Shown here piece by piece: positions 33,486 to 43,109 of a DNA stretch of 64,000 bases. Numbering within the stretch: the first letter of the stretch is position 1; each line of letters opens with the position of its first letter. Source of the DNA: Aquimarina sp. Aq78 (GTDB taxonomy: Bacteria; Bacteroidota; Bacteroidia; Flavobacteriales; Flavobacteriaceae); assembly GCF_900299525.1 (NCBI RefSeq), contig NZ_OMKA01000020.1, positions 124,001-188,000 on the forward strand. The letters are read 5' to 3'. The notes under the pieces were generated by a model that saw only the letters and a program-made list of their open reading frames with translations, made no database searches and was not told the DNA's origin. Both the position numbers and the translations under genes were made by a program.

Positions 33486-33941
33486 TTATTTTAACAACCT
33501 GGTATCAAAACAAAATGGTTCAACATCAATAAGTTTTACTTTATCAAATTTAGGGTGCATTGGATTAACAAGAAGGTTTCTTTCTTTCGGAATTATGATG
33601 CTAGGCACTTTAAGACCTAGGTATTGTTCTTCTGCAATCCATTGCATTGCAAAATTTTGAATCTCGATAGGTACAGGAATTTGATTCCAATTATCTGGTA
33701 TCTTTTCTATGTCTATCGTGGTAATTAATGTATCAGGAACTTCTATAGTAGCAATTGACATATCATCTGGAAAATATGCAGCTGGCAAATGAGCTAGTAC
33801 TTCGAGGGCCGAAAGTGCTGCTGTAGTACTAGTATACAAAACAGCAACTCCTTTAGGATTCCATCTTCCTCCTACTGTTTTTGCTCCGATTCCGGTAAGA
33901 TCTTTTATGTATTTTTGTTTAGCTATTCGATATACTCGCAT
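33486..33941 (-). CDS. RES-domain toxin
   Basis: This 151-aa protein is the RES toxin of a RES-Xre system. The namesake residues appear as Arg in VYRI and GGRWNPKG (about 21-30), Tyr and Ser in LYTSTTAALSALEVL (about 35-50) with the Glu, and a further Ser near SIATIE. RES toxins deplete NAD+. The length is typical. Its start overlaps the end of the antitoxin gene by one nt, so the two are coupled, antitoxin first. Confidence 0.92.
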   Translation of the reverse strand: MRVYRIAKQKYIKDLTGIGAKTVGGRWNPKGVAVLYTSTTAALSALEVLAHLPAAYFPDDMSIATIEVPDTLITTIDIEKIPDNWNQIPVPIEIQNFAMQWIAEEQYLGLKVPSIIIPKERNLLVNPMHPKFDKVKLIDVEPFCFDTRLLK

Positions 33942-34393
33942 TAGGCAAAAATTCCATGTTCTATTCTAACTAATTCTTCATTAAGTAACTGAAAACCAAA
34001 TGTAGTATCTAATAATTCTTTTGGTTTTTTCATGGCTAATGCCACACTTGGGTGTCCCATCCAATTTTTAAAACGAGAAAGGTCTCCAAAAATATTTTCT
34101 CCTCTTGCATAAAGCTTAGCCAACTGTAATACTCTAGCGCTAGCTTCTGTTCCTAATTTTTTATTTAAATCATAACGTTGGATAGTGCGTTCAGACATAT
34201 GAAGTATATGTGCAAGTTCTTTAAGGTCAAAACCAATAGTCTTAGCAAGATGTAGCAATGCCTTTTTATCTATCCCATTTCTTGATAGCTCAATAAAATC
34301 ATACATGTTACGTAAAGGGATATCTATATTAAGGTATCGTAATAAACCTTTATTTTCGAAACTATCAAAATCTAATGGAGATACTGCACTCAT
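33941..34393 (-). CDS. Xre/MbcA/ParS-type antitoxin (DUF2384)
   Basis: The 150-aa antitoxin has an N-terminal HTH-like region (LAKTIGFDLKELAHILHMSERTIQRY, here about 48-73) and the C-terminal DUF2384 domain with FGDLSRFKNWMGHPSVALA and KKPKELLDTTFGFQLLNEEL. It neutralises the toxin and represses the operon. It is the first gene of the pair and its stop/start overlap with the toxin is 1 nt. The upstream flank (34394-34439) is short; the patatin gene ends just beyond. Confidence 0.9.
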   Translation of the reverse strand: MSAVSPLDFDSFENKGLLRYLNIDIPLRNMYDFIELSRNGIDKKALLHLAKTIGFDLKELAHILHMSERTIQRYDLNKKLGTEASARVLQLAKLYARGENIFGDLSRFKNWMGHPSVALAMKKPKELLDTTFGFQLLNEELVRIEHGIFA

Positions 34394-34439
34394 GATTACC
34401 TATTTTATGACAAAAATACAAAAAAAAATGACAACTGTC

Positions 34440-36746
34440 TTAGTTTACTGTTAAAATTGAATCTAATTGTGGTTTTACCTTACTCAACCTTGCTTCCATA
34501 GATCTAACTGCCACAGTCGACAGGTATCGACCTAACGGTAAAACTGGTTTAATCATAAGAACTTCTTTTTCTATATTTTCTGATTCTGATAAAGAAAGAG
34601 GTATCATAGTTGGCTCTAATTTTATTATATACTTACTCCCAAGTTTTTTGATAATTTCCTGAGTATGCCCATATCTAACATTTTGCAAGGTTGTTAAAGG
34701 GGCTTTATATTGTGTTTGCGTTTTTATCATTTTACGCTCTTCACTATTAGCAATGATAATATGTTTGATATTGATTTTATCCTGTAACTCAGGGAAAGAA
34801 TCTCGTAATACATTTCTAAAAACTTCTTCAACACCTTTGGATACTATACCTCCTACATTATCATAATACCCTGCATCTGCATATTGATCAGAATATTCTT
34901 CACCTGAAATAGAAGATTTTTTTACCTCTCCAACCGGGGTTATATAAGGAAACCCTGCATTTATACGCATTGCTGTTGATAATCCAATAGAGCTATCGGG
35001 GTAGCTTTTTTGCAAATTTTCTATAAAATCACGCATCCCGGTAAGAGGTCTTAGATGAGCATATTTAACGGGGCTTATTACATTATAGTTTCCTGTCTGT
35101 GTATGTGTAGTATTAATAAACAAAAGTGGTGGGGTTGTCTTCTCTTCTGTATTGGGAATATTATTATAAAAAGATAAAAATTCTTTCTGTAAGATATCTT
35201 CATTCGATTTTTTAGAAAAGTATTTTTTGTAAATATCACTCCATTGTTCTTCTAACAGTTTGCCTCTGTCTTTAAAACGAAACAAACTTGTTGTTTCCTT
35301 AAACAGATCTCTACCTAATAGTGAAAGTAATGAAACAGATAAATAATTTTCTTTATACACTGCACTTGCTTTATATTTCAAATCCGGGTATCCATCGGTC
35401 GATTTAGTTTTAAAATTAGCCTTTTTGTTATCATACATAGCAAGTTGTGCTTCAGCAAAAAACATAGCATTGCCTACACTTCCTCCTGATGCTCCGGTTA
35501 AGGATAGTAAATTTTCTTCAAAATAACTTCCATTAGACTTCTCATACAAATAACTATGTACTAAAAAAGACCAAAGCCCAGCTCTGGACCCTCCTCCTTC
35601 AGAAGAAACCAAAAGAGCAGGAAACTTCCCTTCTTTCTTTTCTATGATATCAATTCTATCTTTTATCCATTGATACATATATTGCTCCATAACTGGCCTA
35701 TCTACTTCTGAAGGTTTTATGGTAAGCTGATAATGATCAGAACTTTCTGAAAAAAGTCTGGAAGAAAATAAACATAAAACAACAACTATAGAAAATAAAG
35801 GTAGTTTTAGCTTTTTACCAGAAAGAATTAGCACAAAACTTATCATAAACAAGCTTAATAATGATAATATTAAAATAGATAAAGGATTTATTCTACTAGC
35901 CCATTCGGGAACAAAATTAAGTGCCAGAAAAGAAAATAATAAAATAAAACCTGAAAAGAGAACAACCCCATAAAAGAGCTTTTGAGGAAATTCTTTTAAA
36001 AAACGATAGCTATTAAACGATAATGTAAAGAAAAACAAAGCCAGTGCACAATTAGACAGAAAAAGATTCCCTAAATCCTTTTCTGTTTGAGTATTTAAAG
36101 TACCCAGAGATATAATAAAAACAATCAATCCTACCGATAATAGAATTATAAACGCATTCGTCTTGGGGATTTTATTAATAAATTCCTGTATATGACCGTA
36201 TATAGTAGGTTCTGATAAAAGAAATAAAAAAAAGATACAGTAAATAAGTGTATTTGTTGGTTCTAAAAAATTAGTGTAGATATTATCTAGTTCAAACAAC
36301 TCCATCGCATTAAGAATACTTAAAGCAGAAATAATCAATAACAAAAGAGCTAATATTCTAGGCAGTACTTTTCTCATATGTACTCTAACCAGGTAATGGT
36401 ATCTAACCGATTTATTTTTATCCTGAAATTTATAATGTTGATTAGGTATAAAGCCGATCAGGTTAGAAAACGAGATATCCTTATAATTATAATAGTAGAA
36501 ATACTTTGGTATATTCCAGATCAAAAATGCCGAGACCATAAGTAAGAAAAAATACAACGGTACCTCGAACATAAAGGCATCTGCTTGATTAAGGATTAAC
36601 AATAAATCTATAGTTTGAGGAAAATGCCATAAAGCAAAATATAAAGCCAAAATAAAAAAGAGGCTAATTAGGTTATTAGACAACTCGCTCAACAGTATTT
36701 TAAACCATATACTAAATTGTTGAAAAAACAACAACAGTTTTACCAT
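34440..36746 (-). CDS. Multi-pass membrane patatin-like phospholipase
   Basis: A 768-aa protein with about ten transmembrane helices in its first ~330 residues, then a patatin domain (about 360-720). The oxyanion and nucleophile parts are SEGGGSRAGLWS (about 376-387) and LTGASGGSVG (about 412-421, Gly-x-Ser-x-Gly type), and the catalytic Asp is in YADAGYYDN. The domain would lie in the cytoplasm or periplasm depending on helix number. Most bacterial patatins lack such an N-terminal membrane block. It stands next to a toxin-antitoxin pair but with its own strand start; its substrate is unknown. Confidence 0.85.
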   Translation of the reverse strand: MVKLLLFFQQFSIWFKILLSELSNNLISLFFILALYFALWHFPQTIDLLLILNQADAFMFEVPLYFFLLMVSAFLIWNIPKYFYYYNYKDISFSNLIGFIPNQHYKFQDKNKSVRYHYLVRVHMRKVLPRILALLLLIISALSILNAMELFELDNIYTNFLEPTNTLIYCIFFLFLLSEPTIYGHIQEFINKIPKTNAFIILLSVGLIVFIISLGTLNTQTEKDLGNLFLSNCALALFFFTLSFNSYRFLKEFPQKLFYGVVLFSGFILLFSFLALNFVPEWASRINPLSILILSLLSLFMISFVLILSGKKLKLPLFSIVVVLCLFSSRLFSESSDHYQLTIKPSEVDRPVMEQYMYQWIKDRIDIIEKKEGKFPALLVSSEGGGSRAGLWSFLVHSYLYEKSNGSYFEENLLSLTGASGGSVGNAMFFAEAQLAMYDNKKANFKTKSTDGYPDLKYKASAVYKENYLSVSLLSLLGRDLFKETTSLFRFKDRGKLLEEQWSDIYKKYFSKKSNEDILQKEFLSFYNNIPNTEEKTTPPLLFINTTHTQTGNYNVISPVKYAHLRPLTGMRDFIENLQKSYPDSSIGLSTAMRINAGFPYITPVGEVKKSSISGEEYSDQYADAGYYDNVGGIVSKGVEEVFRNVLRDSFPELQDKINIKHIIIANSEERKMIKTQTQYKAPLTTLQNVRYGHTQEIIKKLGSKYIIKLEPTMIPLSLSESENIEKEVLMIKPVLPLGRYLSTVAVRSMEARLSKVKPQLDSILTVN

Positions 36747-37103
36747 TTCTGTAATAATTAGATTTTAAGAATAAGAATATAAATCTAATGAATAAAACGA
36801 ATACTCATGTCTAAATATATTTTAATTTATTATTCATTAAAATCAAACAAATATGGTGTCTGCTTTCAAAAATTGTTAAAAAAAACAAAAAAATAATTTT
36901 TAATAAACTACCCGTAACCAGAGGGTCATGCGTGATTTTTGTTTACAAATCAAAAATAAAAATCAATACTAAGCTTAATAAAGTTACGTTTTTAGCATAA
37001 AATGTTGTATATTGTCGTTGATTTTGTGTTTTACAACGATAAAAAATCATTTAAAGTAAGTAATTACTTACAAAATTGAAGTTCAACCCCAAAACCAAAC
37101 TTT

Positions 37104-37637
37104 ATGAAAAAATTTCTACCCTTATTAGCCTTGTTATTAACAAGCATAACATTTGCAAACACTAAAATTGACATTTCTTATAAATTAATGTCGGTAACAG
37201 AAAACACTGTAGTTGATGGTTTGGACGAAAATTCTGAAGAAGGTGTTATTTTCATTACAGAAAGTTTACATCTTGAAGCTGGAGTACGTATTAAAGTAAG
37301 AAACGCTTGTTTAATAATTCTTGGTGATTTAACAGGTAATGGTATTATTGATATCGATGATACAGCAACCGTAACATTAGAAGGAGAAGAGCAAGGAAGA
37401 ATTACTTTTATCAATAATTTTTTGGCAGATGATACCTGTCAACAAACTACAGATCAAAAAACCTTTAAAGATATAAAAGAAGTTCCCCAAGGCCTTAAAT
37501 ATAGTCTTTACAACATGTCTGGAAGATTATTAGACAAAGGAGAAGTTGATGATTATATTCAAAATTATATTGACCCAAAGACCTATTTAATTAAAATTGA
37601 TGGATACAAATTAAAAAAGATAATTTTCAAAATGTGA
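37104..37637 (+). CDS. Small secreted protein with T9SS-like C-terminus
   Basis: A 177-aa protein with a clear signal peptide (MKKFLPLLALLLTSITFANTK) and a C-terminal strand-rich part (YSLYNMSGRLLDKG, YLIKIDGYKLKKIIFK) that resembles a T9SS sorting domain. The central part has GDLTGNGIIDIDDTATVTLE. I cannot assign a function. The upstream 36747-37103 stretch is AT-rich with no gene and probably carries the promoter. A strong terminator follows at 37661. Confidence 0.7.
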   Translation: MKKFLPLLALLLTSITFANTKIDISYKLMSVTENTVVDGLDENSEEGVIFITESLHLEAGVRIKVRNACLIILGDLTGNGIIDIDDTATVTLEGEEQGRITFINNFLADDTCQQTTDQKTFKDIKEVPQGLKYSLYNMSGRLLDKGEVDDYIQNYIDPKTYLIKIDGYKLKKIIFKM

Positions 37638-37660
37638 TTTAATCATTAAAAGTAAGGTTT

Positions 37661-37694
37661 AAAATCCACGACAATCCCCTGTCGTGGATTTTTT
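37661..37694 (+). terminator. Intrinsic terminator
   Basis: A 12-bp stem (AAAATCCACGAC / GTCGTGGATTTT) with an 8-nt loop and a run of T follows the secreted-protein gene directly. Confidence 0.85.
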
Positions 37695-37868
37695 TAAGAA
37701 TACTCTAATCCTCTGGTATATAAATCCTTAAAACATTGCTTAATATTTCAAAAAAAAACTATATTTAGCAATTATTCTCCCTAAGCTTCTCCCTAATACG
37801 CCGGTTTTTTAAATAATAAAGAACGTAACTAAATAATAAAAAACGTAAGAGCTCACAAAATTATTATT

Positions 37869-39275
37869 ATGGCACGAATATCATGGTTCAAATCTGAAGC
37901 GGCTAGATATACTTTATACGGGATATCTTTCGGATTTGCATTTCCTATTCTGGCCACAAGTATTGACATTGCCAGACTTGACCTTGAATTCTCATGGCAA
38001 TCTATAACCTATGTACAAAGAAATTTCCCTATTCATTATATTATAGATACTGCTCCCCTATTTCTGGGCCTGTTTGCTATGTTTGGAGGTAGAAATCTAG
38101 ATCAATTAAAAGAAAAAAATCAACAAATCTTAAAGGGCTCAAAATTTAAACAAGAGTTCCTTGCTAATATGAGTCATGAAATCAGAACCCCTATGGTTGG
38201 GGTTATAGGTATGATTGATTTACTTTTTAACACTACAAAACTTAATGATCTTCAAAAAGAATATGTTACTACAATTCACCAATCTTCGCATAATTTATTA
38301 GAAATCTTAAATCAAATTTTGGATCTATCAAAAATGGAAGAAGGAAAATTTAATTTATCCCCTACTCCCATTAATTTTAAAGAATTAATTCATCAAAATG
38401 TAGATCTCTTTTTGGCTACTGCTACAGCTAAAGAAATTAATTTAATTCCTAAATACCCTGAAGAATTGCCCGAAAATATAATAGCAGATGGTAATCGTTT
38501 AACTCAGGTTATTTCTAACCTTATTGGTAATGCCATAAAATTTACTAATGGTGGAGAGATACACATACATATTTCTGCTGTATCTCAAAAAAATGATCAT
38601 TTAACCATTAAAGTGGAAGTGATCGACTCTGGAATTGGTATTGGTAAAAAAGATCAGGAAACACTTTTTAGTCGTTTCAGCCAATTTAATGACGAAACAA
38701 TCCTAGCTGGTCAAGGAAGCGGACTAGGGCTTTCTATATGTAAAAAACTAGTAGATCTAATGCAAGGAAAACTTGGTGTAAAAAGCGAGCTCGGAAAAGG
38801 CAGTAATTTTTGGTTTACTTTTAAAACAAATATCGCCAACACACCATTATTAGTTCAAGAAAGTAAAGTTCCTACACGAATAAAAAATTACAACTATAAT
38901 TTACATGTATTGTTAGTAGAAGATTCTGAAACCAACATAATGGTATCCAAACAAATTCTAAAATATCTTGGTTGTACATCAGATATAGCAAAAGACGGGA
39001 AACAAGCATTCGACATGTTTAAAGAAGACACTTATGATCTTATCTTAATGGATATCAATCTGCCAGAACTTGATGGTGTTCAAACTTGTAACCTGATTCG
39101 TAAAAACTATAAAAAAGTCCCTCCGGTAATTGCCTTAACCTCTAATGCCTTACCCGGTGATGCAGAGCGATTTATCGCCAAAGGACTGGATGATTATATT
39201 ACTAAACCCTTTACTACAGAAATTTTAAACATTAAACTCAGGAACTGGTTTGGAGATCATTACAAGTATCATTAA
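37869..39275 (+). CDS. Hybrid histidine kinase with receiver domain
   Basis: A 468-aa protein with two N-terminal membrane helices (about 12-35 and 57-75), a HisKA dimerisation helix with the phosphoacceptor His in FLANMSHEIRTPM (about 98-110), a HATPase domain (about 200-315; NLIGNAIKFTNGGE, GSGLGLSICKKL) and a receiver domain (about 345-460) with HVLLVEDSETN and the phosphorylated Asp in LILMDINLPELDG. The sensory part is minimal, with no clear PAS. No response regulator gene is next to it, so the receiver may be the output or signal through a distant protein. Confidence 0.93.
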   Translation: MARISWFKSEAARYTLYGISFGFAFPILATSIDIARLDLEFSWQSITYVQRNFPIHYIIDTAPLFLGLFAMFGGRNLDQLKEKNQQILKGSKFKQEFLANMSHEIRTPMVGVIGMIDLLFNTTKLNDLQKEYVTTIHQSSHNLLEILNQILDLSKMEEGKFNLSPTPINFKELIHQNVDLFLATATAKEINLIPKYPEELPENIIADGNRLTQVISNLIGNAIKFTNGGEIHIHISAVSQKNDHLTIKVEVIDSGIGIGKKDQETLFSRFSQFNDETILAGQGSGLGLSICKKLVDLMQGKLGVKSELGKGSNFWFTFKTNIANTPLLVQESKVPTRIKNYNYNLHVLLVEDSETNIMVSKQILKYLGCTSDIAKDGKQAFDMFKEDTYDLILMDINLPELDGVQTCNLIRKNYKKVPPVIALTSNALPGDAERFIAKGLDDYITKPFTTEILNIKLRNWFGDHYKYH

Positions 39276-39415
39276 TCTTATTTAAAACAATCAGAAATTT
39301 AACATAAGCTACTGTTTTAACGTATTGACATCAATTTTCTTCGGTAAAATTTCTTACCTTGTAATGTAGGATTAAGCTCTTTAAAAAAGAATTTACAACC
39401 AAAAAAACTCGAGCT

Positions 39416-40720
39416 ATGAATAAAAAAAATATTTTTTTTCACAATAGGCATACTGCTTTTCTATTGTTTATTTTGCTAACCCTCTCATACTCTGCTCATA
39501 TACAAGCATTCACCTATTTTCAGGATAGTAATCAAGATGACACCAACTATAATGAATACAAAGGATATTTACTCGATAATGAGACCAATCGCCCTTTGGT
39601 ATCTGCATCTATTGCTGTAAATGAAACTAATATTTCTACAGTTACAAATGATGAAGGGAAATTTTCATTAAAGGTCCCTAAAGATATGGCTAATGGTAAA
39701 ATAACGGCCTCATATCTTGGATACAGAGACAAGGTAATTATGCTATCAAAATTTAATGGTAAGGAATTAAAAATAAAACTTAATGTCTCTATCACTGAAT
39801 TATCCGAAGTTAATATTGACCCAAAGGATCCAAATGCACTTATACGTGAAGTAATAAAAAGAAAAGGAAGCAATTACCTTAATGAAAACAGCATTATGAC
39901 TGCTTTTTATAGAGAAACTATCAAAAAACGTAGAAGCTATGTTTCTCTTTCTGAAGCCGTAGTAGATGTTTATAAAAATCCTTATGAATCCACAAAAACA
40001 GATATCATCAAGCTTTTTAAAGCCCGAAAAAGTGCCGATTATAAAAAATTAGACACACTTACATTAAAATTACAGGGAGGGCCTACCAGTACACTTTATA
40101 TTGATGTGATGAAAAACCCCGAGATTCTTTTTACAGAAAACATGACCGATACTTATGCTTTTAGTTTTGATAAGTCCACAAAAATTCATGATCAGTATAT
40201 TTATGTATTAAATTTTAAACAACGTTCTTACATAAAAGAGCCATTGTATTACGGAAAATTGTATATAGATGCCGAAACATTAGCAATGACCAAAGCAGTC
40301 TTTAGTCTTAATATGGAAAATAAAGAAGAGGTTAGTAAAATGTTTGTTAGAAAAAAACCAAAAAAAGCAAAAGTATACCCTACCCAGGCATCTTACACTA
40401 TTGATTATCGCCAAAAAGATGGGAAATGGTACTATGGTTATGGAAGGATTGATCTTGTCGTAAAAATCAATTGGAAAAAGAAATTATTTAACTCTGTCTA
40501 TAAATTAAATGTAGAAATGGCGGTTACCGATTGGAAAAAAAATATCAATAACGAAACCGTTAGACCAAGAGACCAGTTAAAATCTTCTGTAGTAATTAGT
40601 GATGAAGCATCTGGATTCTCTGATCCAGTATTTTGGGGTGAATATAATGTTATAGAACCAGAAAAATCTATAGAATCAGCAATCAAAAAAATACAAAGAC
40701 AACTGCGAAAATTAAACTAA
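39416..40720 (+). CDS. Carboxypeptidase-regulatory-like domain protein, exported
   Basis: A 434-aa protein with an N-terminal signal (about 14-33) and a carboxypeptidase D regulatory-like beta-sandwich (about 45-130) of the form KGYLLDNETNRPLVSASIAV, with a DEGKFSL loop. The rest (about 140-434), containing AFYRETIKKRRSYVSLSEAV and a later YTIDYRQKDGKWYYGYGR, resembles large exported proteins often linked to outer-membrane machinery or TonB-type receptors. It probably acts at the envelope. It lies between the hybrid kinase and an S41 peptidase. Confidence 0.8.
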   Translation: MNKKNIFFHNRHTAFLLFILLTLSYSAHIQAFTYFQDSNQDDTNYNEYKGYLLDNETNRPLVSASIAVNETNISTVTNDEGKFSLKVPKDMANGKITASYLGYRDKVIMLSKFNGKELKIKLNVSITELSEVNIDPKDPNALIREVIKRKGSNYLNENSIMTAFYRETIKKRRSYVSLSEAVVDVYKNPYESTKTDIIKLFKARKSADYKKLDTLTLKLQGGPTSTLYIDVMKNPEILFTENMTDTYAFSFDKSTKIHDQYIYVLNFKQRSYIKEPLYYGKLYIDAETLAMTKAVFSLNMENKEEVSKMFVRKKPKKAKVYPTQASYTIDYRQKDGKWYYGYGRIDLVVKINWKKKLFNSVYKLNVEMAVTDWKKNINNETVRPRDQLKSSVVISDEASGFSDPVFWGEYNVIEPEKSIESAIKKIQRQLRKLN

Positions 40721-40741
40721 AAACAAAACAATTTGCAATCT

Positions 40742-40770
40742 AAAAAGAGTATGTTTTTCATACTCTTTTT
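40742..40770 (+). terminator. Intrinsic terminator
   Basis: A perfect 12-bp stem (AAAAAGAGTATG / CATACTCTTTTT) around TTTTT with a T-run follows the preceding plus-strand gene. Confidence 0.85.
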
Positions 40771-40911
40771 TTAGTAAACTCATTTTATTAAATTCAGTAA
40801 TACATAAAAATCACTCAACAATTTCATTACTTTTACATCTGGGAAAATAAAAAGATTGCAACAATAGGCAATCTAAAGAAGTCAATTAAGTTATATCGTT
40901 AAAATCATCTA

Positions 40912-42366
40912 ATGAAAAAAATACAGTGTTTTGTACTTTTTTGCACACTTACCTGTGTACTTTCTGCACAAAAACGTATGGATTCTCTTGCGATTAGAGA
41001 AGATTTCAGAATTTTTGAAAATATCCTTAAAAAAGGACACCCTAGTTTATACGAATATATTGATCAAGATTCTTTAGAGTATGTCTTTAAGGTTGCAAAA
41101 GAATCTTTGACTACAACAGATTCTGATATAAAATTATATCAAAACATCCTCGAGGTTACAGATAAAATAAAAGATGGACATCTTTTGTTTTTTGCTCCCA
41201 ATACCATAAAAACAGATCAATATTATTTTCCTTTGATTCTTAAATTGATAAATACAGAGTTTTATACAGATACCGATGATTTTGATATCCCGATAGGTTC
41301 AAAAATTAATCGAATTAATGGCCACCAAACTTATGAAATTTTACATCGCCTAAAGAAATATGTGTCTAGTGATGGATATAATCTCACTCGTAAATATCGA
41401 GAAATAGAGTTAAAATTCGGGTTGTACTTTGCATATGAATATGGTGTTGAGAAAAAATTTAATATTGACTATACAGCCCCAGATGGAACAGAAACAAATA
41501 TAGTCTTACCAGCAGAATCTTTTGTAACTGTAAGACTTAGAAACGCCAAGCGTAATTCTTATTTTGCTAAATACCATAAGCAAGAAAATGGTTTTGATTA
41601 CTTTGATACATTTATTAATAACAAAAGCCCATTTGTATATTACAAAGACGACTTAAATACGGCTGTTCTGGTTGTTAATTCATTTAGAGGAGACATCAGG
41701 ATTTTTAAATCAAATCTGATAAAAATTTTCAAAGAAATTAATAAAAAGAAAATTACCAATCTTGTTGTTGATGTTCGACAAAATGATGGAGGTTTTAGAC
41801 CTAATGCAGTACATTTATTCTCATTTATAACCAACAATGTATTTAAACAGATAACTAGTGAGTATGTCGCTTCACTTGCCGTTCCGGAGCGAAAATATGT
41901 CACCAGAACGTATCTTAGTGAAAAGGTTTTTTTAAAAGATAAGTTTTATAACCATCCTATATATGATGGATGGAAGCTTGTTTTTGATGATATGGAAGCC
42001 ATTATGGTTCCTGATAAAGATAGGTTTCGAGGAAATGTATATGTACTTGCCGGAGGAGCAACTTTTTCTGCAGGATCTACCTTTGCGCTAAATGTAAAAA
42101 ATGATCCAAATATTATTTTAGTAGGAGAAGAGACCGGTGGTGGATATCATTTTTCTAATGGAGAATTTCCTGTGTATTATGAATTTCCTAATTCCAAAAT
42201 AATAATGGTAATGTATATGGAAAAGATCAACCATTATGTAAAAGACAAAAGAGTTCCTAAAGGGTCTGGTGTGCTTCCTGATAGACAAACTATATTCTCT
42301 ATTGATGATTTAATCTCTGGTAGAGATCCTGATCTGGATTATGTTCTAAAATTGATTCGTGGCTAG
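40912..42366 (+). CDS. S41-family peptidase (tail-specific/C-terminal processing type)
   Basis: A 484-aa exported protein (signal, about 1-19, ending VLSAQ). The C-terminal half has the S41 core: LVVDVRQNDGGFRPNAVHLF, then VYVLAGGATFSAGSTFAL (about 380-397), with the serine in the Ala-Thr-Phe-Ser-Ala-Gly phrase and a Glu-Thr-Gly-Gly-Gly. A PDZ-like part with SKINRINGHQ precedes it (about 123-134). It probably processes or cleans periplasmic proteins. Confidence 0.85.
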   Translation: MKKIQCFVLFCTLTCVLSAQKRMDSLAIREDFRIFENILKKGHPSLYEYIDQDSLEYVFKVAKESLTTTDSDIKLYQNILEVTDKIKDGHLLFFAPNTIKTDQYYFPLILKLINTEFYTDTDDFDIPIGSKINRINGHQTYEILHRLKKYVSSDGYNLTRKYREIELKFGLYFAYEYGVEKKFNIDYTAPDGTETNIVLPAESFVTVRLRNAKRNSYFAKYHKQENGFDYFDTFINNKSPFVYYKDDLNTAVLVVNSFRGDIRIFKSNLIKIFKEINKKKITNLVVDVRQNDGGFRPNAVHLFSFITNNVFKQITSEYVASLAVPERKYVTRTYLSEKVFLKDKFYNHPIYDGWKLVFDDMEAIMVPDKDRFRGNVYVLAGGATFSAGSTFALNVKNDPNIILVGEETGGGYHFSNGEFPVYYEFPNSKIIMVMYMEKINHYVKDKRVPKGSGVLPDRQTIFSIDDLISGRDPDLDYVLKLIRG

Positions 42367-42394
42367 GTAAAAACTAGCTTCTTACTATCCTAAA

Positions 42395-42583
42395 TTATGC
42401 AATATATGTATTTACACTAGTCACTAATTCACACGAATTATGCAACATTTGCTTAAATCTTAATGCAAGATGCTCATCGTTAAACTTCATCGCCTCACTA
42501 ATACTATTTGATAATACTAGTTCGCCGATAAGATATTCAACAAAATAACTTTGATCATCTGTTAAAAGTACATATTCTGTCAT
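42395..42583 (-). CDS. Small hypothetical protein
   Basis: A 62-aa protein (MTEYVLLTDDQSYFVEYLIG) with no recognised domain, soluble, rich in hydrophobic and acidic residues. It is a plausible real gene from composition and position on its own strand, with AT-rich flanks. It stands between the S41 peptidase and the next small gene and does not overlap either. Confidence 0.45.
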   Translation of the reverse strand: MTEYVLLTDDQSYFVEYLIGELVLSNSISEAMKFNDEHLALRFKQMLHNSCELVTSVNTYIA

Positions 42584-42711
42584 ACGGTAATTTATTTTCT
42601 GAACTATATTTTATGATTGTACAGTTCCATAAAGTTCGTCAGTAAAAATAAGTTTAAAACTTACTCAAAAAGATAAAGAAGTAGAATACTTTTACACAGA
42701 AGTATTAACAA

Positions 42712-43041
42712 TTATATTGTATGAATTTCAATTTTTCTTAAAAGTCCTGTTTCGATATATTCTGAAATTTTGTTGATCTCTTTAACATTTTCGGTTGCTA
42801 TAGGAATCCAACCATCTATTTTAATTTTATCATTAGGATTGCTACTAAAAAACATTTCATACTCACAGTCTTTTAATTTGTTTTTGCCGAAAGAAGAGTT
42901 TGGATTATTTTTAGTTTTATCCTGTATTCTTTTTTTTACAATTTCGATTTTGGAAGCTAAATCCAAAGCCTCTGTATCTCTATGTACTTCTACTTCTAAA
43001 AATTCTGAAATAGAGACCATAATTATTTCTTCTAAATTCAT
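42712..43041 (-). CDS. Hypothetical protein
   Basis: A 109-aa protein with no signal or membrane helix. It has a Lys-rich central helix (ASKIEIVKKRIQDKTKNN) and a predicted beta C-terminus (KIDGWIPIATENVKEINKI). No family is recognised. An internal Met at residue 8 could be the true start (MVSISEFLEV). It sits just before the rubredoxin-domain gene on the same strand, 68 bp away, so it may or may not share a transcript. Confidence 0.5.
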   Translation of the reverse strand: MNLEEIIMVSISEFLEVEVHRDTEALDLASKIEIVKKRIQDKTKNNPNSSFGKNKLKDCEYEMFFSSNPNDKIKIDGWIPIATENVKEINKISEYIETGLLRKIEIHTI

Positions 43042-43109
43042 AAGTGAAAATTTTGGTTATCATTACTGTCTACACTATTCTATTCCTTAACTTAATATCA
43101 GAATAACCT

